A stretch of DNA of 64,000 nt from Brassica napus (Eukaryota; Streptophyta; Magnoliopsida; Brassicales; Brassicaceae), in assembly GCF_020379485.1 (NCBI RefSeq), contig NW_026014698.1, positions 59,994 through 123,993 of the forward strand. The letters run 5' to 3'. The notes beneath the pieces were generated by a model that was not told the origin of the DNA, made no database searches, and saw nothing but the letters and a program-made list of their open reading frames with translations. Shown one piece after another: positions 1-11,419 of the stretch; positions within the stretch are counted from its first letter, which is position 1; the number at the start of each line of letters is the position of its first letter. The position numbers and the translations under genes were made by a program.

Positions 1-1797
1 TCTTCGGATCGTGGTTTTCAAATAACCGTTATTGTTAGTTAATCTTTTATATTGTATCCGGGCTTTTATTGAAAAAGTCGGTATAAATATTTAATCTTTA
101 GAAAACTAAAAATAGACTAAATCCTAAAACCGATCTCTAATATTGCACAAAAAAAAAGATATACGAATAAATTTTCTGGATCCTTGATATTTTTTTAAAA
201 AAATATGCACAACTTATCTAAAATCTAATCATAAATATCCATTTTTCTCAAACTAGACATACTGAGTGCAAATACTCAATTTAAAAAGGTTCATGCAACA
301 TCTACCAGCACCAAATTAAATATATGGTATCCTATGTTATTTTTAAAGACACATTCTTAATTCACTAATTGGCTAATATCAATCTACGAAGCACCGATAT
401 GGCATATCAGGATTAGGGAGGCACATGAGGTTCTATCATGTAGCTTTGATGCAATGTTTTCCACCTTTTCCTTGCATATATTTTAGTTAGTGGTTTGCCA
501 AATTTTCGTCTATGAAAATATTAGTTGGAAAACATATAACTGAAAAAAAAAAATTAGCCCATTAATTATTAGCTTTTAGAAAAATATGTACACATGGAGC
601 TGACCTATGACCTTAAATATGCACACAAAGACAATATCCCTGTTCCTTCCTCAAACGCCAAGCGGGCAGCGACAATAAATAACAAGCATGAGAGAGAAAT
701 AGTGATGCATCGTTATTATACGATTGTCGCTGGTAACTGCCGCCGGTGGCCTTTTTACCATTTCTATAGCCGCCGTAAATTTTAGCTGCTCACGCACATG
801 TATTACGTGCCGCTAGCGTTCAATTTTTGCATCTTCAAATTCATAATTTTGCCTTAGAAGCTGACCTGTCACATAAGATCTCTTTATATTTTTTGATTGT
901 TTGTTATTGTCGCTGAGTTCAGTAAACGAACATGGCTAATAATCAACAGAACGGTAAATATTTTTCTACTAAGTATTGGCTCCTTAAAATATTAAAGTTA
1001 TGTTGTGCTACAAGCACATGCTTGATTAAGCTTACATTGGTATTTTTTACTTTACATTTATAATTCATCTGCATATATATATATTTTTAGATAGGGAAAC
1101 TTATGTCTTATATTTCAAAAAAAAATCATATTTGATATAAAAATTTATTCCAAAAAAATCCATAATACATAAAATCTAAACTAGCCTAAACTTGAAGGTG
1201 ACCCAAACAAATTCAAAATCTTTGATAATGTTATCAATTAAAATCTTTTCTAGATCCATCATTAGTTTCAATTTCGGAGTTAATAAGTTTTCCGGTTGGA
1301 TCTTTATCCCCATTTTCAATATCTATTTATGTTTGTTGTTTTTTTTCAAAGTTTCAAAATCAAAATCAAAATCAAAATCAAAATAAATAGTAAAGTTTAT
1401 GGTTTATTCCGCCATCATATCCAATGAATGAATAAGATTTTTTTCCCTAGAATCATATATATTTGCGGATTTTAATGTTCTCACCACTTCTTAATTAATC
1501 ATTAGGTTTGAATTCTACCATGAAACTTTTACATGAAACTGTGAATTTCATTTTTAAGTCTATTTTCTCAGTTTTAAATTTAGTCGTCTCTTCGGTAACA
1601 AAAAAAAAAAAAAAATAGTTGTTTCAAGACTATTAACTTTTTTTTTTTTGTTTTGGGAACAATGAATCTGCAAAAGCAGAGTAATGATCAAATACTGAAT
1701 CAACAAGTTGGGTTGGGCTAAAGTTTTGGCCCAATAAGAGTGCTCTGTCGGTTGCTCATCATCGCCACCGTCTAAGTTCCTCCGTTTCCAGGCGAAA
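1..1797. other. AT-rich intergenic sequence
   Basis: No gene is supported. The open frames here (such as 594-785 and 1192-1386) are short, of low complexity and resemble nothing I recognise. The stretch is AT-rich with many A and T runs. It ends in a less AT-rich segment around 1700-1797 that probably holds the promoter and leader of the gene remnant that follows. Confidence 0.6.
1353..1384. repeat. TCAAAA hexanucleotide microsatellite
   Basis: About five consecutive TCAAAA units. It creates the lysine/serine tail of a spurious 64-residue reading frame on the plus strand. Confidence 0.8.
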
Positions 1798-4006
1798 ATG
1801 TCACGGAAGAAGCAAGTTATGGCGGCGGGAATGGTTGCCGTGGTGGCAGGATCGCATCCGTGGAACTCATTGATCCAAGCTCTACTTCTGCTATCACTAT
1901 CGTTTCCGGCGGCGCTTACAGACCAGGAGCAAGATGAGGCAGCATATTAGCTGAGCTGAGCTGAGCTTACTATCTAATTTGAAGGTTCTCTTGTAGTTCG
2001 AGAACGACTTGGGATGATCTTTGCTGTTAATCGCGAGGTACTGCGTATATGATTAGGTTCTTGGTGTTTACGGATTATAATACCTTTTTCTGGAAATTAA
2101 ATTGATATCGTGTTAATTTTTGTAGGTGTTGATTGATCCCCATAGCGAAACCTATATGGCCTACACTGGAGCAGATCCTTATTAAGATGTGAGATTACTG
2201 CTCAGATTATAATCTTGTAGGTGTGGCCATGTTAGTGGATAGTATCTAGCAATTTCTTGTTGTTGTTGTTGCTCAAGTAGCGCTAATGATGAAGACACAG
2301 TGATGATTCTGTCTCAGACTGTTTTTGCAGATTGTGTTCTTATTATCTATTTTCTGCTGTTGAATGTGGAGTACGATGTTGCTTTGTCCACAACTTCTTC
2401 TTGTTTGTACATTAGTCATGTGCTGAGTTGGTGTCTGATGTGTGGCTATGATTTTGTTTTTTTTTTAATTGCTTTTTGCTGCTGTGCTGAATATGTAGAG
2501 TACTATGTTGATTTGGGTTTCAGCTTCTCCTTGTTTGTAGATTAGTCATGTACTCATATGCTGATTTCATGTCTGGTGTGTGGTTATGGATGACTTTTTC
2601 ATGCAGAAAATACCAAGTTGGAAGTGGAAAATTTTCTTATTTGGCTTATAAGTTCCAATGCTTGATTTCAATTTGGTATGTTTAGCATTGAGTCATTTAT
2701 TTACTTTGGCTGATCAGTAAATTTGGTATGTTTAGCATCAGTTTCTAGTCATTTATAAGCTTTGCCTGATTAGTAAAGTTTCTGTGTTTAGCATTGGTTT
2801 GAGTCATTTCGGTGTGGCTTGATTTTTTTTTCGTTTGCACGGAGATATTATGGAGGAGTTTTGCTTGGAGTCACAGCTCAAGTTATCGACATTCCTCTTA
2901 GCTGTACGTAATACTCCTTATCTAGCTCATTTTTTACTCTCCTGAATCCTGATTTAGGTGTCTCCTTATCGTCTGTCTTCTATATGAATAAGTGTTTTTT
3001 TTTTCTGAACTACTAAATACGAATCTGGCCTAATCAGATATGTCAAGTCTTACGCTCAAATCTGAAAACTCAAAAATATCTGACATTATTTGGTGGTAGC
3101 GTCTCAAGATTGTGATGCCTTTGTTGCTTAAATCCCATGTCTTATGCCTAGTTAATCTCTCTGCTATCTATTATATCTAGGGTCTTACAATCTAGTGAAA
3201 GTTATATATTCACCTTCTTGGAGGCATTGGTTGTCCAAATACATAGATATTTATATAGAGGCAGTTTGTTTGATCATCTTTATTTTGTTTCTGCTGTTAC
3301 CTTTTATGTCTATTACACAGGTTGATATAATTCATCTTTCTAGTGGCATTGCTACATGAAGTTTACATTGCCATGGTCATCTATTCTTCCATGATTTCTT
3401 TGTTTCGTAAAATGTTTATGTTAATATAGGGTTTGATAATGAATCTCATAGTTTCGATGCTCTGATTTTTGAATTTGCAATTTTGCTTCCACGGCCATAG
3501 AGTGGCACTCACTCTCTTCAAATATTGAAAGAAAGTGTTTTTGTCTGAGCTGAGATTTTCTTACCCATGAACAGCTTTGAATACACATCCGCAGACAGTT
3601 CTGGGATCCTCAACACTGCCAGAGCATATTCTTATTAGAAACACATGGTACAATAACTCTGTTGACCTTTTTTCTCCTCTCTCCTTGATAATAAGCTTAT
3701 GCTTACAGTCAAGTAGCAGAGCTTCTGAAACATCATGTTACTGATATTTAGCTGAGACCCAATATTGTAACGCAGGAAGGAACAGTCAGAGATTGATGTC
3801 TCCTCAGGATGGACTTTGTGTCCTCTTTGTCTCAGGTAAATCATCTTTGTTTTTTTTTGGCTATTCAATAGGAAAAATAGGCTGTTGCTAAACATGCATC
3901 TTTCTTTCTTGAACCTAAGTCTTGTTAAATACACTGTTGTAGGTTTGTAAGAGAGACTGTTGTGGAAAGCAGCTCGAATATTGAAGAATTTGGCAATGCT
4001 GACTGA
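1798..4006 (+). pseudogene. remnant of a multi-exon gene, possibly NPU (At3g51610)-like
   Basis: Exon-like coding pieces with consistent splice sites lie on the plus strand. Piece 1, 1798-1950, opens with ATG, encodes a basic start and a hydrophobic LIQALLLLSLSFP segment, and meets TAG at 1948. Piece 2 ends at 2037 (reads VNRE) before a GT. Piece 3, 2126-2185, follows an AG, encodes VLIDPHSETYMAYTGADPY and hits TAA. Piece 4, about 2845-2903, encodes YGGVLLGVTAQVIDIPLS. Pieces 5 (3776-3835) and 6 (3943-4006) join in phase as ...WTLCPLCLR/FVRETVVESSSNIEEFGNAD and end in TGA. I could not join all pieces into one frame, and two pieces run into stops, so I call it a decayed gene. The position next to LTP5 matches At3g51610 (NPU, a membrane protein needed for pollen wall primexine) in Arabidopsis. 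That identity is inferred from synteny only. Confidence 0.4.
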
Positions 4007-4033
4007 GAGTCATAGTCAAAAGTATGTATACTA

Positions 4034-4075
4034 ATCAATAAGGTTAATTCTTTATCTAGGATTAACCTTATTGAT
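4034..4075. other. 15-bp perfect inverted repeat (hairpin)
   Basis: ATCAATAAGGTTAAT at 4034-4048 is followed after 12 bases by its exact reverse complement at 4061-4075. It lies just downstream of the last exon-like piece of the remnant gene. It could be a transcript-end hairpin or a small transposon relic. Confidence 0.6.
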
Positions 4076-4692
4076 GAAGAAAAACAATTCCAGAAAACGA
4101 AGAAATTTGACCAAAGTTGCAATAGTCGAAAGCAAATCTATGTATTTGCCATTAGGTTGTTCCAGACCATGTTTTGGAAGAGAATACACTAGTTTGTTGT
4201 AGGTCTTCTTGCTAGCATAAATTAAGGAATCAACAAATTGCTAGCATAAATTGCAAGAAATTAACTTTCATGTAACGTACATATATAAGATTTTGTTGTT
4301 TTAAAAGCCTAAATATCCAATTTACTCTATGTATCTTCTAACAAACTATGTTCTTCATTTTCACCTCCATGCATTAATTCTATAACTACATCAGACGTTG
4401 GTTACAATACAAAATGCTAAGCTGGGCATAGAGTAACATGATGATTGGTCTTTTACGTGTCTACAAGAATGATCTACACTTTCTGATCTAGTCTATAGAT
4501 CTGATCTGACAAAAAAAAAGAGAGAACAAAACGGAGATCAGTATGTAGTAGTTGACATAGATTTACTAAAGTAGTATATAAAACTACAAAGATGAGAAAA
4601 GAGAGTAAGCAATGTATTAAATGAAACCAACCACCAACTACACTCACACCGCTCCCCTCACTTTCATGCATTTGCCCTCTTTAGCTCTTCTC

Positions 4693-4699
4693 TATATAA
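4693..4699 (+). promoter_or_regulatory. TATA box of the LTP5 gene
   Basis: TATATAA lies about 80 bases upstream of the LTP5 start codon, as expected for a strongly transcribed lipid transfer protein gene with a short leader. No other start-proximal TATA motif competes. Confidence 0.65.
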
Positions 4700-4777
4700 A
4701 CACAGTCCTTATTAGCTCTCTTTCATCATCCAAATCCATTCCTTACTTAAGAAAAAAAAATACAAAAAGTTAAGATT

Positions 4778-5236
4778 ATGGAGGGGCTCTTAAAGTTGTC
4801 GACGTTGGTGATTGTGTGCATGCTAGTGTCCGCTCCAATGGCGACCGAGGCAGCAATCTCGTGTGGCGCAGTCGCCAGCAACTTGGGCCAATGCATTAAC
4901 TACCTGACAAAAGGTGGTTACATTTCTCCAGGGTGTTGTTCTGGCGTTCGGAGGCTCAACAGCATGGCTCGGACCACCACTGACCGCCAGCAAGCTTGTC
5001 GTTGCATCCAAGGAGCAGCTAAAGCCTTGGGTTCTAGACTTAACGCAGGCCGTGCTGCTGGTCTTCCTGGTGCTTGCCGTGTTAGGATCTCTTACCCCAT
5101 CAGCGCAAGAACCAACTGTAACAAGTAATATACTCTTTACTTTATATATTTCATTTTACTTAAGGGTGTTTATTGGAATGTTGCTAACCACGTAACTATG
5201 TGTTGAATGTATTTGGTTGGTTGCAGCGTCAGGTGA
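4778..5236 (+). CDS. LTP5: non-specific lipid transfer protein type 1, LTP5-like
   Basis: Two exons, 4778-5124 and 5227-5236, joined across a GT-AG intron, give 118 residues, the usual length of this family. Residues 1 to about 25 are a signal peptide (hydrophobic [13 protein letters not shown], cleavage near TEA/A). The mature part holds the eight-cysteine pattern (C, C, CC, CxC, C, C) that braces a helical bundle around a lipid tunnel, plus the [20 protein letters not shown] block. The tiny second exon encodes the final VR of the TNCNNVR end. Secreted to the apoplast; family members bind acyl lipids and act in cuticle formation, defence and pollen tube adhesion. The start sequence [16 protein letters not shown] matches my memory of Arabidopsis LTP5 (At3g51600). 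Confidence 0.93.
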
Positions 5237-6736
5237 ACATGAGAGGATGTATACGTTGAAGGGTTTATCATATAATCGTCGAGAGAGTATTAAAGAATAA
5301 TTAAGATGTCACTAGTATAAGTGTATCCAAATCATATTTACTGTTATCTGTTGTACGTTTTAGAATTTGTGTGTTTCATGTCTTTCTTTATATACGACGG
5401 TCCATTTAATTGGTCGTCTGTGTTATGTATTCCTCTCATGATATATGGAATTACGATATGTATTGTTTCCATCTTGTTGCCACGTTCTGCTTTTAATGCA
5501 TCACTACTTCCGCAGGACCGTGCACTATAGGAATTTTTTAAACACAAATGTTATCAAACTGACTTAAGCAGAGGTAGAAAAAATATTTATAATCAGTATT
5601 AAGATAGTCCACTGGATTAATTATTGTGCTTTAAGTTTGCGAGAAAAGATCGTCACTATATATATGAGGAAAAACAACTGATCCTCACAAACACAAGAGA
5701 CTTGACTCGTAAACAAGATCAGTCCTTGTGCAGTTTCTTCACACTATGATCATAACTTTTTCGCTTTCATTTCTCACCTTTTCGTTTGTGCTCTTGTTAT
5801 TTGTTGGCGAGTGTGTGAAGGAATAAGTTGTGAGAGTGTGAAGTTTATGATCATACAATTTAACAGCTTTGACTACGATAGACATTGTCCTAATATCTTT
5901 TGCCCGGCTATTTGTTTTACATCCTCTCCTGTTGTCATTTTCCCTTGCTATCTATTAGTAAATCGACCATTATGAAAAACACAAATATAAAGATATATCT
6001 TGTAAGAGATAATCTAGGCGAATCAGAAGAAAAACTGAAAAGATTTAAGTAGTATTAGGAAAATTTGAAAAAATATATATATATCTATTAAAATTTTGAT
6101 ATTAATATCATTATATTAATTTAACAAATTAAATTAACGATCTGTAACAGTTGATGCACAAGACATACATTCTGCTAAGTTATCTCCAATAATGCCTCCA
6201 ACTCTTAAAACCATTTGATGCTTTCGTTCATTAATATTTTGCTTGGATCATGTCCATTTTTTCCTTTATATCCTTGGACTGCACTTGATCATCATTTTCG
6301 GTCCACATGTCCAAAATCTTGTTAGTCTCTTGAACTCGTACGAGTGGCCTCATAATTTGTGCTTGGCAACCTGCTTTGACATGTCCAAATAACGTGGCCG
6401 CGCTTCGTTTACATTCATAACTAAATGATTTTACCTTTGCGGAAAATGTTTTTTTTTTTCGTGTGGACATTTGTTTAACGTAATTTAGTCTTTCGTACTA
6501 TATTCATATATATATATATATATATATTTAGTCAACCCCAAGTAGAAATATCTATTTAGATTTCTGATGTTACATCTTCTTGAAACTCAACTACCCAAGA
6601 TCGGGAAAGCAATGTATTAACGTTGGAATATGTGTACTATAATGTTTAATATTAACTTTTGTATTCATTAAATTTGCATGCATGAGAAATTAAGCATAAT
6701 TAACGGGTACGCATGATATTCATGAGCTTTCCGAAT
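5237..6736. other. intergenic sequence between LTP5 and LTP12
   Basis: Holds the LTP5 3' UTR and the LTP12 promoter. A TA dinucleotide tract lies near 6507-6528. The minus-strand frame 6231-6470 (79 residues) starts with a lysine-rich run and shows no family features; I do not call it. Confidence 0.6.
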
Positions 6737-6742
6737 TATAAA
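6737..6742 (+). promoter_or_regulatory. TATA box of the LTP12 gene
   Basis: TATAAA is centred about 50 bases before the LTP12 ATG, giving a very short leader. The leader is rich in A. Confidence 0.6.
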
Positions 6743-6788
6743 ATCTCAAGAAAGTAAAACAATTAATTCAAAACAATAAAAACAAAAA

Positions 6789-8106
6789 ATGGTGTTCCCT
6801 TCACAGATCACCACATGCCTCCTCGTCCTAGCCGTCTACATGGCAGCCCCATCAGAGTCAACCATAACGTGTGGGACAGTGACAAGCACACTGGCACGGT
6901 GTATAGGCTACTTGACCAACAGTGGTTCATTGCCATCAGACTGCTGCGTTGGAGTCAAATCATTGAACCAAATGGCTCAGACCACACCGGACCGCCGACA
7001 AGTCTGTGAGTGCCTAAAATCTGCGGCTAAGGATATCACTGGCCTCAACACCGACCTTGTGGCCACACTCCCTACAACTTGTGGTGTTTCAGTTCCCTAC
7101 CCCATTCGTTTTAGCACCAATTGTGACACGTACGTCTCCATAACTTGTTCGTTCGTTTGTTTCATAGTATTACTTTCTTTTTCGAATGTGGAAAATAACT
7201 TTAAAGCTTTTTTTTATCCTAGGAAATATCTTCAAAGTTCATTTATACACGCGGCTCGAAAAAAAGTACATAGAGTTCAGTTAATGAATATATGTAGGCA
7301 CTAATTAAACTACAACATAAATACATAGTTCAAAATATCTTGTATATACTAAAGTAAAGATTACGAAGAACAAAACAACAAACAAATCGTTAAAACAAAA
7401 AAAAAAAACAAATCGTTTCATTTTTGTAGTAAATGTCAATTTTTGTTTCAGTGTTATTTCAAAAGATATAATCAAATAGAATACAATTCTTTACACATAT
7501 GAGTATATGACAAAATCAGCTAATTAGATCATCTCTAACAATAGTTAAAATGTCATATACTATCGGTAGCAATTCACGCTCGTAGAAAAAGAAGCGAAAG
7601 CTGGTGATCTTTTATTTTCATAACAAAAGTAGTACTTTTGACATAATATTATAATAAAGTTTTAGGGTCCGACCGGTAAGTATTCTGGAAACAAGAAGAA
7701 CAAATAGAAAATGAACGTAGAAGAACAAAACTGCAGGAATAAAAAGAAATGGTTGTTTCATCCCATATTTAACAAGGAATTAATTTGTTCTTTATTTTTC
7801 TACAAAAAAAAAATGGTAGGGAATGAAAAAGAAAAATTATTCATTATGAATTGTGATTTTTTTAAAAAATGTTAGGGAATACATTTTTTCTTCGTCGTTC
7901 TTTGGTCACCATTCATACCTTTAATTTGTAAAAGTCAAGCATTCTGGATAATTAGAATAATGGAGTGATAATCCTTCCATTTTTGGTATGATTGTATGAA
8001 TGTATAAATCCAGTTGGAGTTTCTGTCTTAGTGCATGGTTCCAAGTGTCATGATACATATATTGTTTTGGTATTTCGAATGTTGCAGTATATCGACTGCC
8101 GTGTGA
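6789..8106 (+). CDS. LTP12: non-specific lipid transfer protein, LTP12-like (tapetal type)
   Basis: Exon 1 is 6789-7129 and exon 2 is 8088-8106 (TATATCGACTGCCGTGTGA), joined to end in NCDTISTAV. The product has 119 residues, equal to Arabidopsis LTP12 (At3g51590) as I remember it. It has an N-terminal signal peptide (TTCLLVLAVYMAAPSES), eight cysteines and the TTPDRRQVCECLK block. The family binds acyl lipids outside the cell, and the Arabidopsis gene is tapetum-specific. The intron is 958 bp, long for an LTP gene, and AT-rich. Without splicing the reading frame runs on to 7304, giving a false 171-residue product. LTP5 lies upstream on the same strand as a tandem paralogue. Confidence 0.92.
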
Positions 8107-9113
8107 AGGAGGCTAGAGATGTACGACTAATCAAAGTTGCAAGCTTTTAACCTTTTTTTTTTTTTGTAACAGCAAGCTTTTAACCTAAATAATAAGTTTC
8201 ATGCTGCTATTTCCCATTTTATGAGTTCATTCTCATTATGTAATCACCCATTTCATATGGTAATAACTTCTACTAATTAATAACGAAAAAGGAACTATTT
8301 TCGCTCTGTTTTTTTTTTCGCACTTTGATGATGTATGTGCGCATACCGAAGTACCATCAGGGATATGGATACAACATCCTGTTTTACATTTGATATGATC
8401 AAATACGATGCAGGGTATATATTTTTTATTTTTTTATTTTTTTACTTAAAACGGCATATAAAATCCTAAATTAGCATAACCCATGCTGCCATGCACAGAC
8501 ATTATCGATAATTGTTTGAACGTTCAATCCAAAGATGGCATACACCGTCCAAAATAATTTAACACCTAATACATATTTTAAAAGGCTGCCCTTTTGTATT
8601 GAACTCATTATCTACAAGATAGAAGCTCTCAAACTATTATACCGAATAAACTATTTTACATATGATATCCTTAGTTCTTTTTAAACTTGGCGCTTAAACC
8701 TAACTACCTAAGGATAGACACGAAGCGGATATCCATAATTCTGAAAGTATTCGTGATCTGTCTACTCCATCCAGATAATCAACTTTTGGGTTTGTACCAT
8801 GAGAATGATAAGTATATCCCGATATTCCAAAAAATTATATTTTTTTACCGGATGACGGATGTCAATACAACTGAAGGGACGACATACACGCGTAGAAACG
8901 ATGATTTGGGGTTTAAATTTTAGACTTTCTGAGATAAGTAAATAAATATGCAAATTAGGCTTGAACTCGATCGTGCCATGACGTTAACTACACAATAAAT
9001 TCACTTTTCAGACACGTTATATTTTAGTAAAAAAATACGTTATATGTGACCGGCTTATATGGGCGAATTCACGATGCAACTCATCACATTAATATAATAT
9101 TGAAGTTTCACAA
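8107..9113. other. intergenic sequence downstream of LTP12
   Basis: AT-rich, with no supported gene. The overlapping frames on both strands around 8687-8953 lack family features. A poly-T tract at 8152-8165 sits between two copies of AGCAAGCTTTTAACCT-like sequence (8139 and 8172 regions), a small local duplication. Confidence 0.55.
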
Positions 9114-11379
9114 TCTATACTATTAAAAGAGAAACATTCTAAAAAAATCTACTTAAAAAATTGTTTGGATCCATTCATTTTGGTCCAAGCTATTCTATAC
9201 AACCAAATATTAATAATTTAATCCTATTATATTAACCAAAATCTATGTTCGATTAGAATTGGTCAACACACCCATCTAAAAATACGTGATATGTTATGAT
9301 TATTATTTTCTACATTACCTAAGTAAGATATTCCTCTAATAACATACACTAAAGTCTTAAACGTGAGTAGGATATATATTTTTAATGTTTCGATGAACCA
9401 CCATGGAAGATGTATTCATGCTTCTGTGAATTTTTTTTTTGGTCGAATGTTTATGTGAGTTTTGGAGATTATATTTGCAACACTATGTTAGTCGTCATCA
9501 TCTTGCAGTTTCCGCTTCATGTTACTACAACACATAACAAGTGCCATGTGGTAGAACATGGCAATCATGTCTTATTGGTAATGAGTCGTCGGGTCACGAG
9601 TCAGTCTGTTTCAAAAACAATTATTATTAGTCCAATTGAAAACGGGTTATATGCAATGGAGCCGAGGAAGACAAAAAAGGAGAAACAGAAAAGGAAAATC
9701 AGAAGAAAATCCTCACCGGCTATTAATGAATCTTTCAAAAAAATTTAATTTCGAAATTTAAGGAAATTTTAGATTTGAGATTACAATATAATCTAGAATC
9801 TTAACAAATAGCTATCTCTATGGAATTATCAATTTATTATTCAGCGTATTTATTCACAAATATAATAATTATAAAATGATAATTTTACTAAAAAATATTA
9901 AACATATAAAATGAAACACTTTTGATCAAATCTTTCACTTAAATCCCCACATAACTACACTACAGAATACCTTAAATCAATAACATCAGCTGCAATCATA
10001 TAAAACTTTTTTATTCAGTTAAATATTTCAACTACATGTATTCCATGTCGCTAATTTGTTAAACAAAAGTATGATATATCATTTGACTCAAAAATTGAGA
10101 GATATTAAATCTTTAATCAAAGATCTTTCCAAAAACATTTGTTTCAATTTTTCAGCTTAACCTTACAAAACCTTTGATTTAATGTGAAATCTTACAGAAA
10201 TAAGAACGCTTTTACGAATCATATGCTCATAATGAAAACTATTTTCAAAAAAAAAACTCACTAATAGACCTACAATATTCAGACACATCAAATATTTACA
10301 AAATCAAAATTGATAAAAATACTTTAGAAAACTATATGTTACAAAAATTATATATATTATATTAACTTAAATTTTATTATTTAATATAAGTTTAAGAATA
10401 TTATAAATCATATAACTTTATATTATTAAATTATCAAAAAATCTGTTAAACATATCTTAAATTTCACCAATTCAACAAACGTAACTCTTATAAAGCGCAC
10501 ACACAATATACTGTAAGAGAGTAGGCTTGGGCATTCGCGTTTTTGGATCAAGTACAGATCATTCTTTTCTGGTCCGTATTTTACGAGTCCATACATGTGG
10601 CCCTAACTAGGTATCTAATAATTTTTGGTTTGGATTCAGGTAGGTTCGTTTATTTCAGATCTGGATGGGTCCGGGTCTATAATTCATATACCTGTAATTT
10701 TTAGGTAAATAACGGATCGTTATTCGTTCAGGTATTGAGGACCCGAAAAAACTCGAAGTACCAGAAAAATCCCAGAAACACGAAAAATACTCAAAAACTC
10801 AAAACTACCTTAAAATATTCAAATATCCAAAAAATCCAAAAATTTAACATGACCAGAAAAACCAAAAATACTTAAAACTTTATCCACATACCAAAATATA
10901 TTTTTAAAAATTTTGAAATTTTATTCAGAACTCAAAACCGAAAATCTGAACCCGTAACTTAAAAATATCCGTTATACCAAAAACATATTCATAATATCCA
11001 AAAATACCTAATAACAAAATATTTTGGGTACTTTGGTTACCCAATAAAGTCTTGGATAGGACCTGTACTCGAATAAAGCCCCACGGGTCCAAAGAAATAC
11101 ACTATAGATACTTTTTCCTTGACCCAGACCTAAACCAAACCTGATTTCGAGTTGGTTTCGGATAAAATACCTAGATTTAAGAGAGAATTACGTAATAATG
11201 TACATACAAAACCCAAATAAACTAATTGATAAATTATATATTTTTTTAAAAAAATTATCTTCTTCTATATAATACGAATTTGTAACATAATAATGGAAAA
11301 CAATTCTAAAATACTAATTCATATAAAAATTATTTACAATTTAAAATCCCGCGCTTTTGAAGCGCGGGTCAAAATCTAG
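9114..11379 (+). mobile_element. non-autonomous Helitron
   Basis: The left end reads A/TCTATACTATTAAAAGAG, the typical 5' TC terminus of Arabidopsis and Brassica Helitrons, preceded by a host A. The right end has a GC-rich hairpin (CCCGCGCTTTTGAAGCGCGGG, 11349-11369; stem CCCGCGCTT/AAGCGCGGG) about seven bases before CTAG at 11376-11379, followed by host T. Insertion between A and T without target duplication is the Helitron hallmark. At 2,266 bp it encodes no Rep/helicase, so it depends on other copies. The frame 9410-9748 inside it is not recognisable. That both ends belong to one insertion is inferred from their order and spacing; nesting of two elements is possible. Confidence 0.75.
10523..11165. 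repeat. degenerate short-period repeat tract
   Basis: A stretch opening with GGCTTGGGCATTCG and continuing through GGTCCGGGTCTA-like sequence into many degenerate units of about 10 bases of the form ACTCGAAAAATAC or CCAAAAAT. Such arrays of ACCCGAAA-like units are common in crucifer repeats. It lies inside the Helitron and may be an older insertion or part of the element. Confidence 0.55.
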
Positions 11380-11419
11380 TTTCAATTAAAAAACAAAATC
11401 TAGGTCTTGAGAGCGACCA

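Noticed and set aside
2300..2545. 81-residue hydrophobic frame
   Set aside because: TTTG-rich sequence within what looks like an intron of the remnant gene; cysteine and phenylalanine bias comes from the base composition.
6815..7009. Alternative frame inside LTP12 exon 1
   Set aside because: Shadow of the LTP reading frame; no signal peptide or cysteine pattern.
9410..9748. 112-residue frame inside the Helitron
   Set aside because: No family similarity, lysine-rich low-complexity end and no Rep or helicase motif.
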